From: Thalassomonas sp. M1454
Lineage (GTDB): Bacteria > Pseudomonadota > Gammaproteobacteria > Enterobacterales > Alteromonadaceae
DNA length: 64,000 nt
Reading direction: 5' to 3'
Assembly (NCBI RefSeq): GCF_007097525.1
Contig: NZ_VKDD01000002.1
Coordinates: 1-64,000 of the forward strand
In this document: in pieces, positions 35,397 to 44,924 of the stretch
Position numbering within the stretch: position 1 is the first letter of the stretch
Layout of the letters: each line of letters begins with the position of its first letter
Made by a program: the position numbers and the translations under genes
Notes under the pieces: generated by a model
What the model saw: only the letters and a program-made list of their open reading frames with translations
Told to the model about the DNA's origin: nothing
The model's database searches: none

Positions 35397-36029
35397 CTAT
35401 TCAGTTTTATCTTTATACTCACATAAGTCTTCGATGATACAGGCACCGCATCGAGGCTTTCTTGCTACACAAGTATAACGGCCATGCAGGATAAGCCAGT
35501 GATGTACGTCTACTTTAAACTCGGCAGGTACAACCTTTAAAAGCTTTTGCTCAACTTCTACCACATTCTTACCCATGGCAAATTTAGTGCGGTTTGATAC
35601 GCGATCTATATGAGTATCAACTGCTATAGTCGGCCAGCCAAAAGCGGTGTTAAGCACAACGTTGGCGGTTTTTCGTCCAACTCCCGGTAGTGCCTCTAAT
35701 GCTTCTCTATTTTCAGGTACTTCGCCGCCATGCAAATCAACCAACATCTGGCAAGTTTTGATGGTGTTAACCGCTTTGGTATTAAATAAGCCAATGGTTT
35801 TTATATAATCTTTAAGCTTATCTAAGCCCAAATCTAAAATCGCTTGTGGGGTATTTGCCACAGGATAAAGTTTGTCAGTTGCTTTATTAACGCTAACATC
35901 TGTAGCTTGTGCTGAGAGCAAAACCGCAATTAATAACTCAAACGGTGATGAGAAATTTAACTCTGTTTCAGGTTTAGGGTTATCATCACGAAAACGAGTG
36001 AGTATCTCTATTCTTTTTTGTTTATTCAT
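35397..36029 (-). CDS. nth: Endonuclease III
   Basis: This is a 210-residue DNA glycosylase/AP lyase for oxidised pyrimidines. Its helix-hairpin-helix is in LEALPGVGRKTANVVL, with catalytic Lys in that loop (GRKTAN). The catalytic Asp is in AVDTHIDRVSNR, and the C-terminal 4Fe-4S loop has four Cys (CVARKPRCGACIIEDLCEY). It lies 47 bp behind rnfE on the same strand. This is the arrangement found in E. coli (rsxE-nth), so it is probably the last gene of the rnf operon. Confidence 0.97.
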   Translation of the reverse strand: MNKQKRIEILTRFRDDNPKPETELNFSSPFELLIAVLLSAQATDVSVNKATDKLYPVANTPQAILDLGLDKLKDYIKTIGLFNTKAVNTIKTCQMLVDLHGGEVPENREALEALPGVGRKTANVVLNTAFGWPTIAVDTHIDRVSNRTKFAMGKNVVEVEQKLLKVVPAEFKVDVHHWLILHGRYTCVARKPRCGACIIEDLCEYKDKTE

Positions 36030-36076
36030 CGATAATTCTTTATTTTTATTGTTGGCAACATCAACTGAGCTAATGC

Positions 36077-36784
36077 TTAGCCTTCAAAGTTTACTCTGAC
36101 ACGTTCAATGGTTTTGTCAGTTTCTACTTTCGGCTGCTTTTTCTCGATGTAAGCATCAATGGCATTTTTACCAGCAATTAAAAAACCCATCGCGATAAAT
36201 GCACCTGGGGGTAATATCGCGAGTAAGAATTTACTGTCAAAAGTAAATATTTCAATTCTAAGTACGCTTGCCCAATCACCTAATAGCAGATCTGCACCGT
36301 CAAACAGCGTGCCCTGACCAAGGATTTCACGGATACCGCCAAGTAGTATTAATACCAAAGCAAAACCTAATCCCATCATAAAACCGTCAAAACTTGCTTG
36401 TTTAACTGGGTTTTTAGAGGCGTATGCTTCAGCTCGTCCGATAATAGCGCAGTTAGTTACTATTAGAGGTAAAAAGATACCAAGAGATTGGTACAAACCA
36501 AAGGTATATGCATTCATTAATAACTGTACGCAGGTTACGAACGCGGCAATAATTAATACAAAAATTGGGATACGAACTTCTTTAGGTACCCAATTACGAA
36601 TAGCGGAAACGGTAGCGTTAGAACAAACTAAAACTAATAATGTTGCCAAGCCTAAACCTATAGCATTAGTAAGGGTCGTGGTTACAGCAAGTAAAGGACA
36701 TAAGCCAAGTAACTGCACTAGGCCAGGATTGTTTTTCCATAATCCTTGCCAAGTTAACTCTTTATATTCATTACGCTCAGTCAT
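36077..36784 (-). CDS. rnfE: Rnf/Rsx electron transport complex subunit E
   Basis: The integral membrane subunit of about 235 residues is related to RnfA and NqrD. It shows [43 protein letters not shown] (a conserved Cys at the membrane Fe-S site) and [22 protein letters not shown] 36784 is preferred over the longer frame start at 36796 because GGAG lies six bases upstream. It overlaps the rnfG stop by eight bases. The complex couples NADH-ferredoxin (or SoxR-reducing) electron flow to ion movement across the inner membrane. Confidence 0.96.
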   Translation of the reverse strand: MTERNEYKELTWQGLWKNNPGLVQLLGLCPLLAVTTTLTNAIGLGLATLLVLVCSNATVSAIRNWVPKEVRIPIFVLIIAAFVTCVQLLMNAYTFGLYQSLGIFLPLIVTNCAIIGRAEAYASKNPVKQASFDGFMMGLGFALVLILLGGIREILGQGTLFDGADLLLGDWASVLRIEIFTFDSKFLLAILPPGAFIAMGFLIAGKNAIDAYIEKKQPKVETDKTIERVRVNFEG

Positions 36785-37418
36785 TGCTTTCTCCACATGT
36801 TGAAGTTGGCGCAGCTAAAATGTCGTCTTTATTTTCATTAAAAAATAGCGCAGTATTTTTTACTGCTTTAACAACAGCTCTTGGAGTGATTGTTGCGCCC
36901 GTAAATTGGTCAAACATACCACCATCTTTTTTTACAGCCCAGCGTAAATCATTCACCGATTCAACGGTTTTATTATCGAAGCTGTATATCCAATCATTTT
37001 TTCTGGTTTCTATTTTATCACCTAAGCCTGGAGTTTCTTGGTGTTTAAGTACTCGCACACCACTAACACTGCCATCGACATTTAAGGCGACCATTAAGTT
37101 GATTTTACCATTATAGCCATCAGGAGCTGTTGATGTGATGGCAACAGCTACCGGAATATTATCCATGCGGGCTATATAAGCTGTTTGTTGTTCTGTATTG
37201 CCTAAGTAGTCATTGCCTTGAATAATTTGGCAGTCATGATAAAGATCGTTATTTAAACTCATCGCAGGAATAACTTCATATAAGGTATTAAGTAATTGCT
37301 GTTGTTGCTGGCGCATAATTGTATCTTTGGTAAACCAGCTTACTAAGCTAACCAGAGCTGTACAGGCAATGGCGAATAAGGCTAAAACTTTGGCATTATT
37401 TTGAACTGCTACTTTCAT
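36777..37418 (-). CDS. rnfG: Rnf/Rsx electron transport complex subunit G
   Basis: The 213-residue protein is anchored by an N-terminal helix ([17 protein letters not shown]) with a periplasmic FMN-binding domain. The covalent FMN attachment motif S/T-G-A-T is present in [18 protein letters not shown]. The upstream segment [14 protein letters not shown] is also diagnostic. It lies directly behind rnfD (two bases) and overlaps rnfE. Confidence 0.96.
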   Translation of the reverse strand: MKVAVQNNAKVLALFAIACTALVSLVSWFTKDTIMRQQQQQLLNTLYEVIPAMSLNNDLYHDCQIIQGNDYLGNTEQQTAYIARMDNIPVAVAITSTAPDGYNGKINLMVALNVDGSVSGVRVLKHQETPGLGDKIETRKNDWIYSFDNKTVESVNDLRWAVKKDGGMFDQFTGATITPRAVVKAVKNTALFFNENKDDILAAPTSTCGESND

Positions 37419-37419
37419 T

Positions 37420-38478
37420 TTAGTTTACTCCCTTATGCCCATAAGTGCGGGGACGACAGTATTGGTCGATGAGTGGCACAGCCATGTTACAAAGTAAAAC
37501 GGCAAATGCTATCGCATCAGGGTAACCCCCAAATTTACGAATTAAATATACTAAAAGGGCAGCTAACACGGCATAAAGTACACGGCCTTTTTTGGTGGTA
37601 GCTGCAGAAACAGGATCGGTTAAAATGAAAAACGCTCCAAGCATGGTGCCACCAGAAAGCCAGTGGAACATGGTTGATGCACTGCTGTCTGGGCTTATCG
37701 TATAAGCGATGAACGAAAATACTAACAATGCCCCAAGAAAACTTACAGGAATAACCCAATCAATAGCCTTTTTAGCAATAAGTAGTATTCCGCCTAATAA
37801 AAAGCCGATGTTGACCCATTCCCAGCCAAGACCTATAAATTCGCCAAATACAGGGTTAGCAAAGCTCTCGTTTACAGTTAAACCTAAAGTTAAATCTGTT
37901 TTTAAAGTATCTAAAGGTGTTGCCATCGTAATACCATCAACACTCATTCTTATCTGTTCAACAGAGAAACCTTCCCAAGTGTAGCCGGTTAAAATCAGCC
38001 AAAAATGATTAAATAAACTGATATCTTCTACTAATAAACTGCTGACAGGTTGCCATGAGGTCATTTCTAATGGGAACGAAATTAACAATAAAACATAAGC
38101 CGCCATTGCCGGATTAAATAGGTTAAAGCCTAAACCGCCATAGAGTTGCTTAACAACACAAATTGCAAATATGCTTCCGATGGCGGTGATCCACCATGGT
38201 GCTAAAGAAGGTACGCTAATACCAATAAGCAATCCTGTTAATACCGCAGAGAAGTCAGTTATTTGCGATTTAATATTTTTGTCTCTAGCAGCTAAAAATG
38301 TAATTTCTGCAAGTACAGCAAATAAAATTGCTAGCGCTATTTGAATTATTGTGCCCCAACCAAAAAAATACCATTGTGCAAATACACCGGGGATCGCAGC
38401 TAAAATAACGAGTCGCATTAAAGATGGCGTGGCAGCTTTGATGTGATTATGAGGGGAACTTGCTATCCAAAATGTCAT
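37420..38478 (-). CDS. rnfD: Rnf/Rsx electron transport complex subunit D
   Basis: The 352-residue multi-pass membrane subunit is related to NqrB. The N-terminus ASSPHNHIKAATPSLMRLV and GLGFNLFNPAMAAYVLLLIS are typical. DGITMATPLDTLKT carries the Thr expected to bind FMN covalently. The C-terminal helices contain GGTMLGAFFILTDPVSAATT and GGYPDAIAFAVLLCNMAVPLID. It lies two bases behind rnfC and two bases before rnfG, so the operon is tightly packed. Confidence 0.97.
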   Translation of the reverse strand: MTFWIASSPHNHIKAATPSLMRLVILAAIPGVFAQWYFFGWGTIIQIALAILFAVLAEITFLAARDKNIKSQITDFSAVLTGLLIGISVPSLAPWWITAIGSIFAICVVKQLYGGLGFNLFNPAMAAYVLLLISFPLEMTSWQPVSSLLVEDISLFNHFWLILTGYTWEGFSVEQIRMSVDGITMATPLDTLKTDLTLGLTVNESFANPVFGEFIGLGWEWVNIGFLLGGILLIAKKAIDWVIPVSFLGALLVFSFIAYTISPDSSASTMFHWLSGGTMLGAFFILTDPVSAATTKKGRVLYAVLAALLVYLIRKFGGYPDAIAFAVLLCNMAVPLIDQYCRPRTYGHKGVN

Positions 38479-38480
38479 AA

Positions 38481-41204
38481 TTATTCTGATTCTTCTTGAT
38501 TAATTGATGGTGACGACTTTTTTGCCTTCGCTTTTGAAATTGCGGCTGATATCTTTTTCTTTTTATCGTCATCGGATATAGAGGTTGAAGTACTCTTTGC
38601 TGAGCTCTTATTTGCTTTAGCTTTGGCAATAGCCTTAGCTATCTTAGCTTTTTTCTCATCGCTAGCACTTAGCTTTGTTTCTGCTGTACTAGTTTCAGCA
38701 TCAGCATCAGCATCAGCAGAGGCTTTAACTGGAGCTGAATTATCTTTATCAGCTTGCTGTGCTTGCTCTTTGGCTAACTTTTTAGCTTTTGCTTTTGACG
38801 CTGCTGCTTTAATCTTGGCTTTTTTCTCATCACTAGCACTTAGCTTTATTTCTGCTGTACTCGTTTCAGCACCAGCACCAGCACCAGCACCAGCACCAGC
38901 ATCAGCAGAGGCTTTAACCGGAACTGTATTATCTGTATCAGTTTGTTGAGCTTGCTCTTCGGCTAATTTTTTAGCTTTTGCTTTTGCAGCAGCGGCTTTA
39001 ATCTTGGCTTTTTTCTCATCGCTAGCACTAACACTTGTTTCTGCTGCACTAGTTTCAGTATCAGCTTCAGTATTCGCAGATGCTTTAACCGGAACTGTAT
39101 TATCTGTATCAGTTTGTTGAGCTTGCTCTTTGGCTAATTTTTTAGCTTTTGCTTTTGCAGCAGCGGCTTTAATCTTGGCTTTTTTCTGATCGCTAGCACT
39201 AACACTTGTTTCTGCTGCACTAGTTTCAGTATCAGCTTCAGTATTCGCAGATGCTTTAACCGGAACTGTATTATCTGTATCAGTTTGCTGAGTTTGCTCT
39301 TTGGCTAATTTTTTAGCTTTTGCTTTTGCCGCCGCGGCTTTAATCTTGGCTTTTTTCTCGTCGCTAGCACTTAGCTTTGTTTCTGCTGTGCTAGTTTCAG
39401 CACTAGCTTTAGTATTAGCAGAGGCTTTAATAGGATCCGAACTATCTTTGTCTGCATTAGCTACTTTGTCTTTAGCAAGTTTTTTGGCCTTAGCTCGAGC
39501 AATCGCTGCCGCCGCTTTTGATTTACTATCATCAGCAATATTAACTTCGTTTGCGCTAGACTGCTGCGCCAGTTTTTTAGCTTTTGCTCGCTCAATGGCT
39601 TGTGCCGCTCTAGATTTTACATCTGCATTATCTGTTGCATCAGGCATTGCTGTATCGCCTGTTTGAGCTTTTTTAGCTTTAACACGAGCAAGTGCTGCTG
39701 CAATAGCTGAATTATTTGCTTGGCCTTCACTCGTTTTAGCTGCTGCTCTGCGCGCTGCTAAAGCTTTCTGATGTTTTTCTTCTCGTGCAACTTTTTCTTT
39801 TTCTAAGCGGACCTTTCTTGCTTCAAACCTTAGTTTTGCGCGTTCAGCTTTGAAGTCTTGAACTCTGTTATGCCTGATCTCAGCTTTGGCAACACGATAG
39901 TACTGAACTAAAGGGATTTGACTCGGACATACATAAGCACAAGCGCCACATTCGATACAATCAAAAAGATTTAACTTCTCAAGCTCATCGTATTCTTTTG
40001 CTTTGGCTTGCCATTGCAACTCTTGAGGGAGTAGGGAGCTAGGGCACACATCTGCACATTGGCCACAACGAATACATTCTAACTCCTTCATTGCCGGAGA
40101 TATTTCTGCATTGGTTGGGGCTAAAATACAGTTTGTTGTTTTTACTACAGGCACTTGTAAGTTTGGCAAGGAAAAGCCCATTAATGGACCGCCCATAATA
40201 ACACGTTGTTTTTCTGTTTGATTAAATCCGCATTGCTCAACTAAGTGCTCAATTGGAGTACCGAGCAGCGCCCAAACATTTTGAGGTTTACTTAGTGCTT
40301 GCCCTGTAACTGTTACTACTCTTCTTAGTAGTGGTATATCGTTGATAATTGCTTCAGATATAGCAAATATAGTGGCTACGTTTTGCACCACGATACCTAG
40401 CGAACGCGGGATCACACCACTTGGCACCTCTTGCCCTGTAAGTGACTGAATTAATTGTTTTTCACCGCCAGTAGGGTATTTTGTTGGTAATACACATACT
40501 TTTATTTTGTCATTTTTTTTACTGGCTGCTTGTAGTGCTGCAATAGCTTCTGGTTTATTATCTTCGATGCCAATTAAAATAGCTTTTGGCTCTAATAAAT
40601 GATCAAGAATATCAATACCATTGATAATTGCCGATGAATGCTCCCTGATCAGTAAATCATCAGCCGTGATGTATGGCTCGCACTCTGCGGCATTAATGAT
40701 TAAAAAGTTTAGCCCTGGTGAAGTATTAACTTTAATGCTGGTAGGAAAACCCGCACCGCCCATACCTGCGATACCTGAATCAGAGATTTTCTCAACAATT
40801 TGCTTTTTAGATAGGCTATAAAAATTTTCTACTATGTTTCTCTTCACCCAACGTTCTTCGCCATCAGGGATTAAAAAGATACATAACTCGGCCATGCCTG
40901 AAGGGTGGGCGATTACTGAATTTTTTATTGCCGAAATTGTGCCCGAGGTTGGCGCATGAATAGGCACACTCATTGGGTTTTCGCTGCGAGTTAGTGCTTG
41001 CCCTTTTAATACTTTATCGCCGACTTTTATTAACAACTCGCCTGTATTACCAATATGTTGCTTAAGCGGCAGAATTAATTCTTCAGGTAAACGTAAGTTT
41101 TTAATTGGTTTATCATTGGTTAAAAACTTTTGTTCTGGCGGATTTATACCACCTGGAAATTTCCAAAATTGGTTCTTATTGATGCGCTCTAGTACAGAAT
41201 CCAC
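38481..41204 (-). CDS. rnfC: Rnf/Rsx electron transport complex subunit C with an extended repeat tail
   Basis: This is a 907-residue peripheral subunit. The conserved N-terminal half (about 1-440) has the NADH/FMN (Nqo1-like) region GMGGAGFPTSIKVN and NAAECEPYITADD. It also has two 4Fe-4S clusters, CIRCGQCADVCPS and CIECGACAYVCPS. The rest, roughly residues 450-907, is Ala/Lys-rich and built of imperfect repeats of about 58 residues around SASDEKKAKIKAAAAKAKAK. One copy carries an (Ala-Gly) expansion. Long Ala/Lys tails are known in gammaproteobacterial RnfC, but this one is about as long as the core. It lies between rnfB and rnfD with gaps of only a few bases. The tail is probably a flexible or helical extension of unknown role. 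Confidence 0.95.
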   Translation of the reverse strand: MDSVLERINKNQFWKFPGGINPPEQKFLTNDKPIKNLRLPEELILPLKQHIGNTGELLIKVGDKVLKGQALTRSENPMSVPIHAPTSGTISAIKNSVIAHPSGMAELCIFLIPDGEERWVKRNIVENFYSLSKKQIVEKISDSGIAGMGGAGFPTSIKVNTSPGLNFLIINAAECEPYITADDLLIREHSSAIINGIDILDHLLEPKAILIGIEDNKPEAIAALQAASKKNDKIKVCVLPTKYPTGGEKQLIQSLTGQEVPSGVIPRSLGIVVQNVATIFAISEAIINDIPLLRRVVTVTGQALSKPQNVWALLGTPIEHLVEQCGFNQTEKQRVIMGGPLMGFSLPNLQVPVVKTTNCILAPTNAEISPAMKELECIRCGQCADVCPSSLLPQELQWQAKAKEYDELEKLNLFDCIECGACAYVCPSQIPLVQYYRVAKAEIRHNRVQDFKAERAKLRFEARKVRLEKEKVAREEKHQKALAARRAAAKTSEGQANNSAIAAALARVKAKKAQTGDTAMPDATDNADVKSRAAQAIERAKAKKLAQQSSANEVNIADDSKSKAAAAIARAKAKKLAKDKVANADKDSSDPIKASANTKASAETSTAETKLSASDEKKAKIKAAAAKAKAKKLAKEQTQQTDTDNTVPVKASANTEADTETSAAETSVSASDQKKAKIKAAAAKAKAKKLAKEQAQQTDTDNTVPVKASANTEADTETSAAETSVSASDEKKAKIKAAAAKAKAKKLAEEQAQQTDTDNTVPVKASADAGAGAGAGAGAETSTAEIKLSASDEKKAKIKAAASKAKAKKLAKEQAQQADKDNSAPVKASADADADAETSTAETKLSASDEKKAKIAKAIAKAKANKSSAKSTSTSISDDDKKKKISAAISKAKAKKSSPSINQEESE
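38640..39440 (-). repeat. Tandem repeat inside rnfC
   Basis: About five imperfect copies of a unit near 175-180 bp encode the SASDxKKAKI block followed by an Ala/Lys helix and a Thr/Asp-rich spacer. Blocks start near 38641, 38817, 39007, 39178 and 39348. The third and fourth copies are nearly identical at DNA level, which points to recent duplication. A GCACCA microsatellite at about 38870-38905 encodes the Ala-Gly stretch. Confidence 0.85.
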
Positions 41205-41214
41205 AGCAACCTCT

Positions 41215-41769
41215 CTAATCTATCTGTACAACATCAATTGACTGTAAATCCCATTGCCACGTCTCTGGCGTTTGTTTAATTGGGATCATTTCAATACAGT
41301 CAACTGGGCATGGATCAACACATAAATCACAACCAGTACATTCATCGGCAATGATAGTATGCATTACTTTGGCGGCTCCGGTGATGGCATCAACAGGGCA
41401 GGCCTGGATACACTTGGTGCACCCAATACAATCTTCTTCAATAATAAAGGCTACTTTGGGAGCATTATCAACACTATGATTTTCATCTAAAGGTTGAACC
41501 TCGACACCCATTAAATCAGCAATTTTTTTAATGGTGTCATCGCCACCAGGTGCGCATTTATTAATAGCCTCGCCATTTGCAACAGCATCAGCATAGGGTT
41601 TACAACCCGGGTAACCACATTGTCCACATTGAGTTTGTGGCAATAACGCATCGATTTGTTCAACTAAAGGATCACCTTCTACTTTAAAACGAACGGATGC
41701 ATAGCCAAGTAGTGCGCCAAAGCCTGCAGCAATAAGGCCAAAAACTACGATAGAGATTAATATTTCCAT
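41215..41769 (-). CDS. rnfB: Rnf/Rsx electron transport complex subunit B
   Basis: The 184-residue ferredoxin-like subunit has an N-terminal membrane helix ([21 protein letters not shown]). An Fe-S motif follows in [21 protein letters not shown] and [11 protein letters not shown]. Two 4Fe-4S motifs follow, [16 protein letters not shown] and [16 protein letters not shown]. Its start overlaps the rnfA stop by one base. It passes electrons between RnfC and the membrane subunits. Confidence 0.97.
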   Translation of the reverse strand: MEILISIVVFGLIAAGFGALLGYASVRFKVEGDPLVEQIDALLPQTQCGQCGYPGCKPYADAVANGEAINKCAPGGDDTIKKIADLMGVEVQPLDENHSVDNAPKVAFIIEEDCIGCTKCIQACPVDAITGAAKVMHTIIADECTGCDLCVDPCPVDCIEMIPIKQTPETWQWDLQSIDVVQID

Positions 41770-42350
41770 TACAGTTTCACCAGACCAGTAAAGCCCATAA
41801 AGGCTAACGACATTAAGCCCGCGGTGATCATAGCGATAGCTGCACCTTGAAAAGGTTTTGGTACGTCAGCATTGGCGATACGTTCACGCATTGCCGAAAA
41901 CATGATTAACACAATAGAAAAACCAACAGCAGCGCCAAAACCGTACACAATTGATTCGAAAAAGTTATGTTGCTCATAGAGGTTTAATAATGCAACGCCA
42001 AGTACGGCACAGTTGGTGGTAATTAATGGTAAGAAAATACCTAATAAACGATATAAGTTGGCACTAGTTTTATGCACAACCATTTCAGTGAATTGCACAA
42101 CTACGGCAATAACCAAAATAAAGCCCATGGTAGTTAGGTGTTCAAGACCGAGAGGCTGTAATAAATAAGTGCTAAATAAATAACTTAAAAGAGAGGCTAA
42201 GGTAAGTACGAATGTTGTGGCTAAAGACATACCTATAGCGGTTTCTGTGCGAGAAGAAACCCCCATAAACGGGCATAAACCTAAAAATTTAACTAGAACA
42301 AAGTTATTTACAAATACCGTTCCAATTAAAAGAAGTAGATAATCAGTCAT
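41769..42350 (-). CDS. rnfA: Rnf/Rsx electron transport complex subunit A
   Basis: The 193-residue integral membrane protein is the first gene of rnfABCDGE-nth. Family motifs are [48 protein letters not shown] and [17 protein letters not shown]. The conserved Cys residues (GLCPF, TNCAV) bind the membrane-embedded cluster. Its start coincides with the right end of the operon, so the promoter should lie in 42351-42450. Confidence 0.97.
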   Translation of the reverse strand: MTDYLLLLIGTVFVNNFVLVKFLGLCPFMGVSSRTETAIGMSLATTFVLTLASLLSYLFSTYLLQPLGLEHLTTMGFILVIAVVVQFTEMVVHKTSANLYRLLGIFLPLITTNCAVLGVALLNLYEQHNFFESIVYGFGAAVGFSIVLIMFSAMRERIANADVPKPFQGAAIAMITAGLMSLAFMGFTGLVKL

Positions 42351-42453
42351 TTATAATATTTTTATATGAAATTATTTGAATTAATAAACTATTATCCTAG
42401 TTTCTCGACGAATAAACAACTTGTTGTTTGTAGGGGTATTTCAGTTGTTTAAT

Positions 42454-42487
42454 TAATGTTCAGCAATCATGATGCTGCTGAACATTA
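42454..42487 (-). terminator. Hairpin behind the GGDEF-EAL gene, probable terminator
   Basis: A 12-bp perfect stem TAATGTTCAGCA/TGCTGAACATTA with a ten-base loop lies 16 bp behind the stop codon at 42503. The minus-strand tail is ATTAATTAAA rather than a clean T-run. Confidence 0.55.
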
Positions 42488-42502
42488 AAAACGCGTTGAA
42501 AT

Positions 42503-44416
42503 TTACAGATTTTCAGGCTTCCCTAAATAATAACCTTGGCAGCCATCCATAAATATCTCGTCAAATGTGTATTTCTCTTCTTGAGATTCAACACTTTCTG
42601 CTATTACTCGAATACCAAGGCGGTGGGCAAGATCGATCATTAAGCGTAAGAAGTATTGGTTATTCTTATCATGCTGAATATTTCGAGTATAACTGCCATC
42701 CATTTTTATGTAATCAGGCGATAGCTCTCTAAAGAATTTAAATGAAGTAATACCAACACCAAAATGCTCAACACAAATACGTGCGCCGACACGATGAATC
42801 ATGTCGATAAAATGCGAGCTGCCTTTAATATTTTGCTCTAAGCCATATTCACTGATCTCGAAAACTAAACGAGTGGCAATATCGTGATCTTTAAGTAAAC
42901 GGCGCTCTAACCAAATGACAAAGTGCTCATCATGAATAGAGCGGGTACTTAAATTGATACCAAAAGACTGGCTTGTTAAGTTTTTCTCTTTGATTTCAGT
43001 AAGGGTTTTTTCAATAACCAAACGGTCAATAAGTACGATTTTATCTAATTTTTCAGCCATAGCGATAAATGGTGCGGTAGGCAGTACCTCACCTTCAGAG
43101 CTAGTAAAACGAGACAGAATTTCGTGATAAATTTTATTATTACGGCTGCTTGGATGAATGATTTGAGAAAGTAAATTAACACTTTGATTTTCAATCACAT
43201 AGTTTATTTCTTTAGTCCAGTTTTGATTGCCCAAACTGCTTGTTTCATTTTGCAATAAGCTTGTATCGGTTTGGATAAACCAAGAGTTTTTATGGCGGGT
43301 TTGTGCCATGCTAATTGCTGTATCAGCAAGTGCCAACATTTCGCCTAAAGGTCGCTGAGTATCAAGTTTAACAATGCCTGAATAGGCAACTGAATCGAAA
43401 TCGGCTAATTGCTGGTACTCGTTAAATAAGTTGGTAAGTTCATTACCAACACGTTCAGCGATATTCAATGTTATATTTGGCAAGAAGGTCGCAAAATCAG
43501 AGCCATTTAAACGAAACACTCTAGCTTGATCAAAATTCACCACTTGGGTTTTTAATATATTGGCTACTTGGCAAATGTAGCGATCGCCTTCTTGATAACC
43601 ATGAACTTGGTTAATAGTCATTAACTCTGAACAACGAGTAATGATTAATACTCCAAAGCCGGTATTTTTGTTGGTTTGAGTAAATTGACCAAAGAAGTCA
43701 ACAAATCCACTGCGATTTTCTAAGCCGGTAAGTTGATCAACATAAGCGGTTTGTTCTAGCTCCTGAGTTTTCTCAAATTTGTTACTAACAAATATTTTTA
43801 AATGTGATAGAACTTTATTTACTTCTTCAAACTCGGTCGGCAGGTTTAGTGTATTACTGGCTTTATCATCTCTGTTATTGATTGCTGATTTAATTTCATC
43901 GGCTATTAAATCAGAGATATTCTTCGATGCTTTTCTATTAGCACCAGTTGTGATTGTACTTGTTATAAAGGTGCCGACTAAGATCACCAACAAAGTAACA
44001 ATCAGGATAAATGTGGTTAAGGTGTAATAAAGAGAAAATAATTCATCATGATTTAAACGATAATTTATGTAGATACCTAAATTATTATTTTTTAACTTAC
44101 TTAGCTCAGGCTCTGCGCTAAACATACTTAAAAAGTTAAATGTAGGATTGGCATTTTTATAAGAGTAAATACCAACGCTATCTAAATTGGTAATGACTAA
44201 TTCGTCATATTTAAATGCAAGTTTAAGCTGTCTTGAGAAACCTTTTAAGTCGTCCCCTTGATAGTGTTCAGTGATTTTGCTTAAAGCTACGTGGTGGCTT
44301 TTTTGCTTTTCACTGATAAAACTCTGCAGACTTAAAACACTAAAACTGAAGTAACAAATGCAAAATATTATCGCTATTACGATATTTTTTATTAATATGC
44401 GCGAGAAGGTCGACAT
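42503..44416 (-). CDS. Membrane GGDEF-EAL protein with degenerate catalytic motifs
   Basis: The 637-residue protein has TM1 (about 11-31), a periplasmic segment (about 32-127), TM2 (about 128-152), a HAMP-like linker, GGDEF (about 222-375) and EAL (about 400-630). The GGDEF signature reads NGSDF (304-308). The EAL signature reads EIL (432-434), and the metal-binding DDFG-type motif reads CVEHFGVG. It is therefore probably inactive both as cyclase and phosphodiesterase and acts as a c-di-GMP receptor or scaffold, like CsrD or LapD. The CsrD-like pattern is my inference. It is monocistronic, divergent from feoABC. Confidence 0.88.
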   Translation of the reverse strand: MSTFSRILIKNIVIAIIFCICYFSFSVLSLQSFISEKQKSHHVALSKITEHYQGDDLKGFSRQLKLAFKYDELVITNLDSVGIYSYKNANPTFNFLSMFSAEPELSKLKNNNLGIYINYRLNHDELFSLYYTLTTFILIVTLLVILVGTFITSTITTGANRKASKNISDLIADEIKSAINNRDDKASNTLNLPTEFEEVNKVLSHLKIFVSNKFEKTQELEQTAYVDQLTGLENRSGFVDFFGQFTQTNKNTGFGVLIITRCSELMTINQVHGYQEGDRYICQVANILKTQVVNFDQARVFRLNGSDFATFLPNITLNIAERVGNELTNLFNEYQQLADFDSVAYSGIVKLDTQRPLGEMLALADTAISMAQTRHKNSWFIQTDTSLLQNETSSLGNQNWTKEINYVIENQSVNLLSQIIHPSSRNNKIYHEILSRFTSSEGEVLPTAPFIAMAEKLDKIVLIDRLVIEKTLTEIKEKNLTSQSFGINLSTRSIHDEHFVIWLERRLLKDHDIATRLVFEISEYGLEQNIKGSSHFIDMIHRVGARICVEHFGVGITSFKFFRELSPDYIKMDGSYTRNIQHDKNNQYFLRLMIDLAHRLGIRVIAESVESQEEKYTFDEIFMDGCQGYYLGKPENL

Positions 44417-44592
44417 AAAAAATAGTATTCCTTTAAAATTATTCTTGTTTATCTAAAACAGTTAAACAAACTAGTTTAAAACAGAGGTTTAGATACTTTT
44501 TTATACCTATACAATATGCAAACTGCCAATATAAAGCAATATAAAAAGCGTCATAGCCTAATCTTTATAAACTCGCTGCATACAAAGGCGCA

Positions 44593-44611
44593 GGTAATGA
44601 TAATTTATGTC
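44593..44611 (+). promoter_or_regulatory. Possible secondary Fur half-site
   Basis: The sequence contains TAATGATAAT and agrees with the 19-base Fur consensus at about 14 positions, mostly in the left half. It lies 66 bp upstream of the better box. Confidence 0.3.
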
Positions 44612-44658
44612 GATACAATTTGATTCAATCTAATGGTTTACCTAGTTTAAATCTAATG

Positions 44659-44677
44659 TATAATAATAATCATTCTC
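44659..44677 (+). promoter_or_regulatory. Fur box overlapping the feoA promoter
   Basis: TATAATAATAATCATTCTC matches the Fur consensus GATAATGATAATCATTATC at 16 of 19 positions. It includes a TATAAT -10-like hexamer (44659-44664) with a TTTAC-type -35 about 16-17 bases upstream, and ends 18 bp before the feoA start. Fe-Fur binding here would block the promoter. Confidence 0.75.
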
Positions 44678-44695
44678 ATTAACGGATGTTTTACC

Positions 44696-44923
44696 ATGAC
44701 ATTATCAGAAGTTAACGTAGGCGCAACAGCCATTATTAGTTCATTATCATCAAATCAACTGATCCGAGCTAAATTGCTCGATTTAGGTATGATCCCCGGT
44801 ACGCAATTAACAATAAAACGTCAGCTTTCATGGAGTAGATCTTTACAAGTTAATGTACGCCAAGCGGATTTAATTATTCGCCACTCTATGGCCGATGAAA
44901 TTAAAGTGCAGGTTGTTAAGTAG
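44696..44923 (+). CDS. feoA: Ferrous iron transport protein A
   Basis: The 75-residue SH3-like cytoplasmic protein helps FeoB. It shows LSEVNVGATAIISSL, KLLDLGMIPGTQLTIKRQ and a C-terminal DEIKVQVV strand, all typical. It is the first gene of feoABC. feoB starts one base after its stop codon. The Fur box directly upstream indicates iron repression. Confidence 0.96.
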   Translation: MTLSEVNVGATAIISSLSSNQLIRAKLLDLGMIPGTQLTIKRQLSWSRSLQVNVRQADLIIRHSMADEIKVQVVK

Positions 44924-44924
44924 T

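Noticed and set aside
38640-39440. Regularly spaced repeats considered as a CRISPR array
   Set aside because: Units are about 175-180 bp, imperfect, in frame and coding within rnfC. There are no short identical repeats with unique spacers and no cas genes.
38623-39666. Two plus-strand frames with Ala/Ser/Leu-rich translations opposite rnfC
   Set aside because: They are mirror readings of the Ala/Lys repeat codons of rnfC and look hydrophobic only because of that composition.
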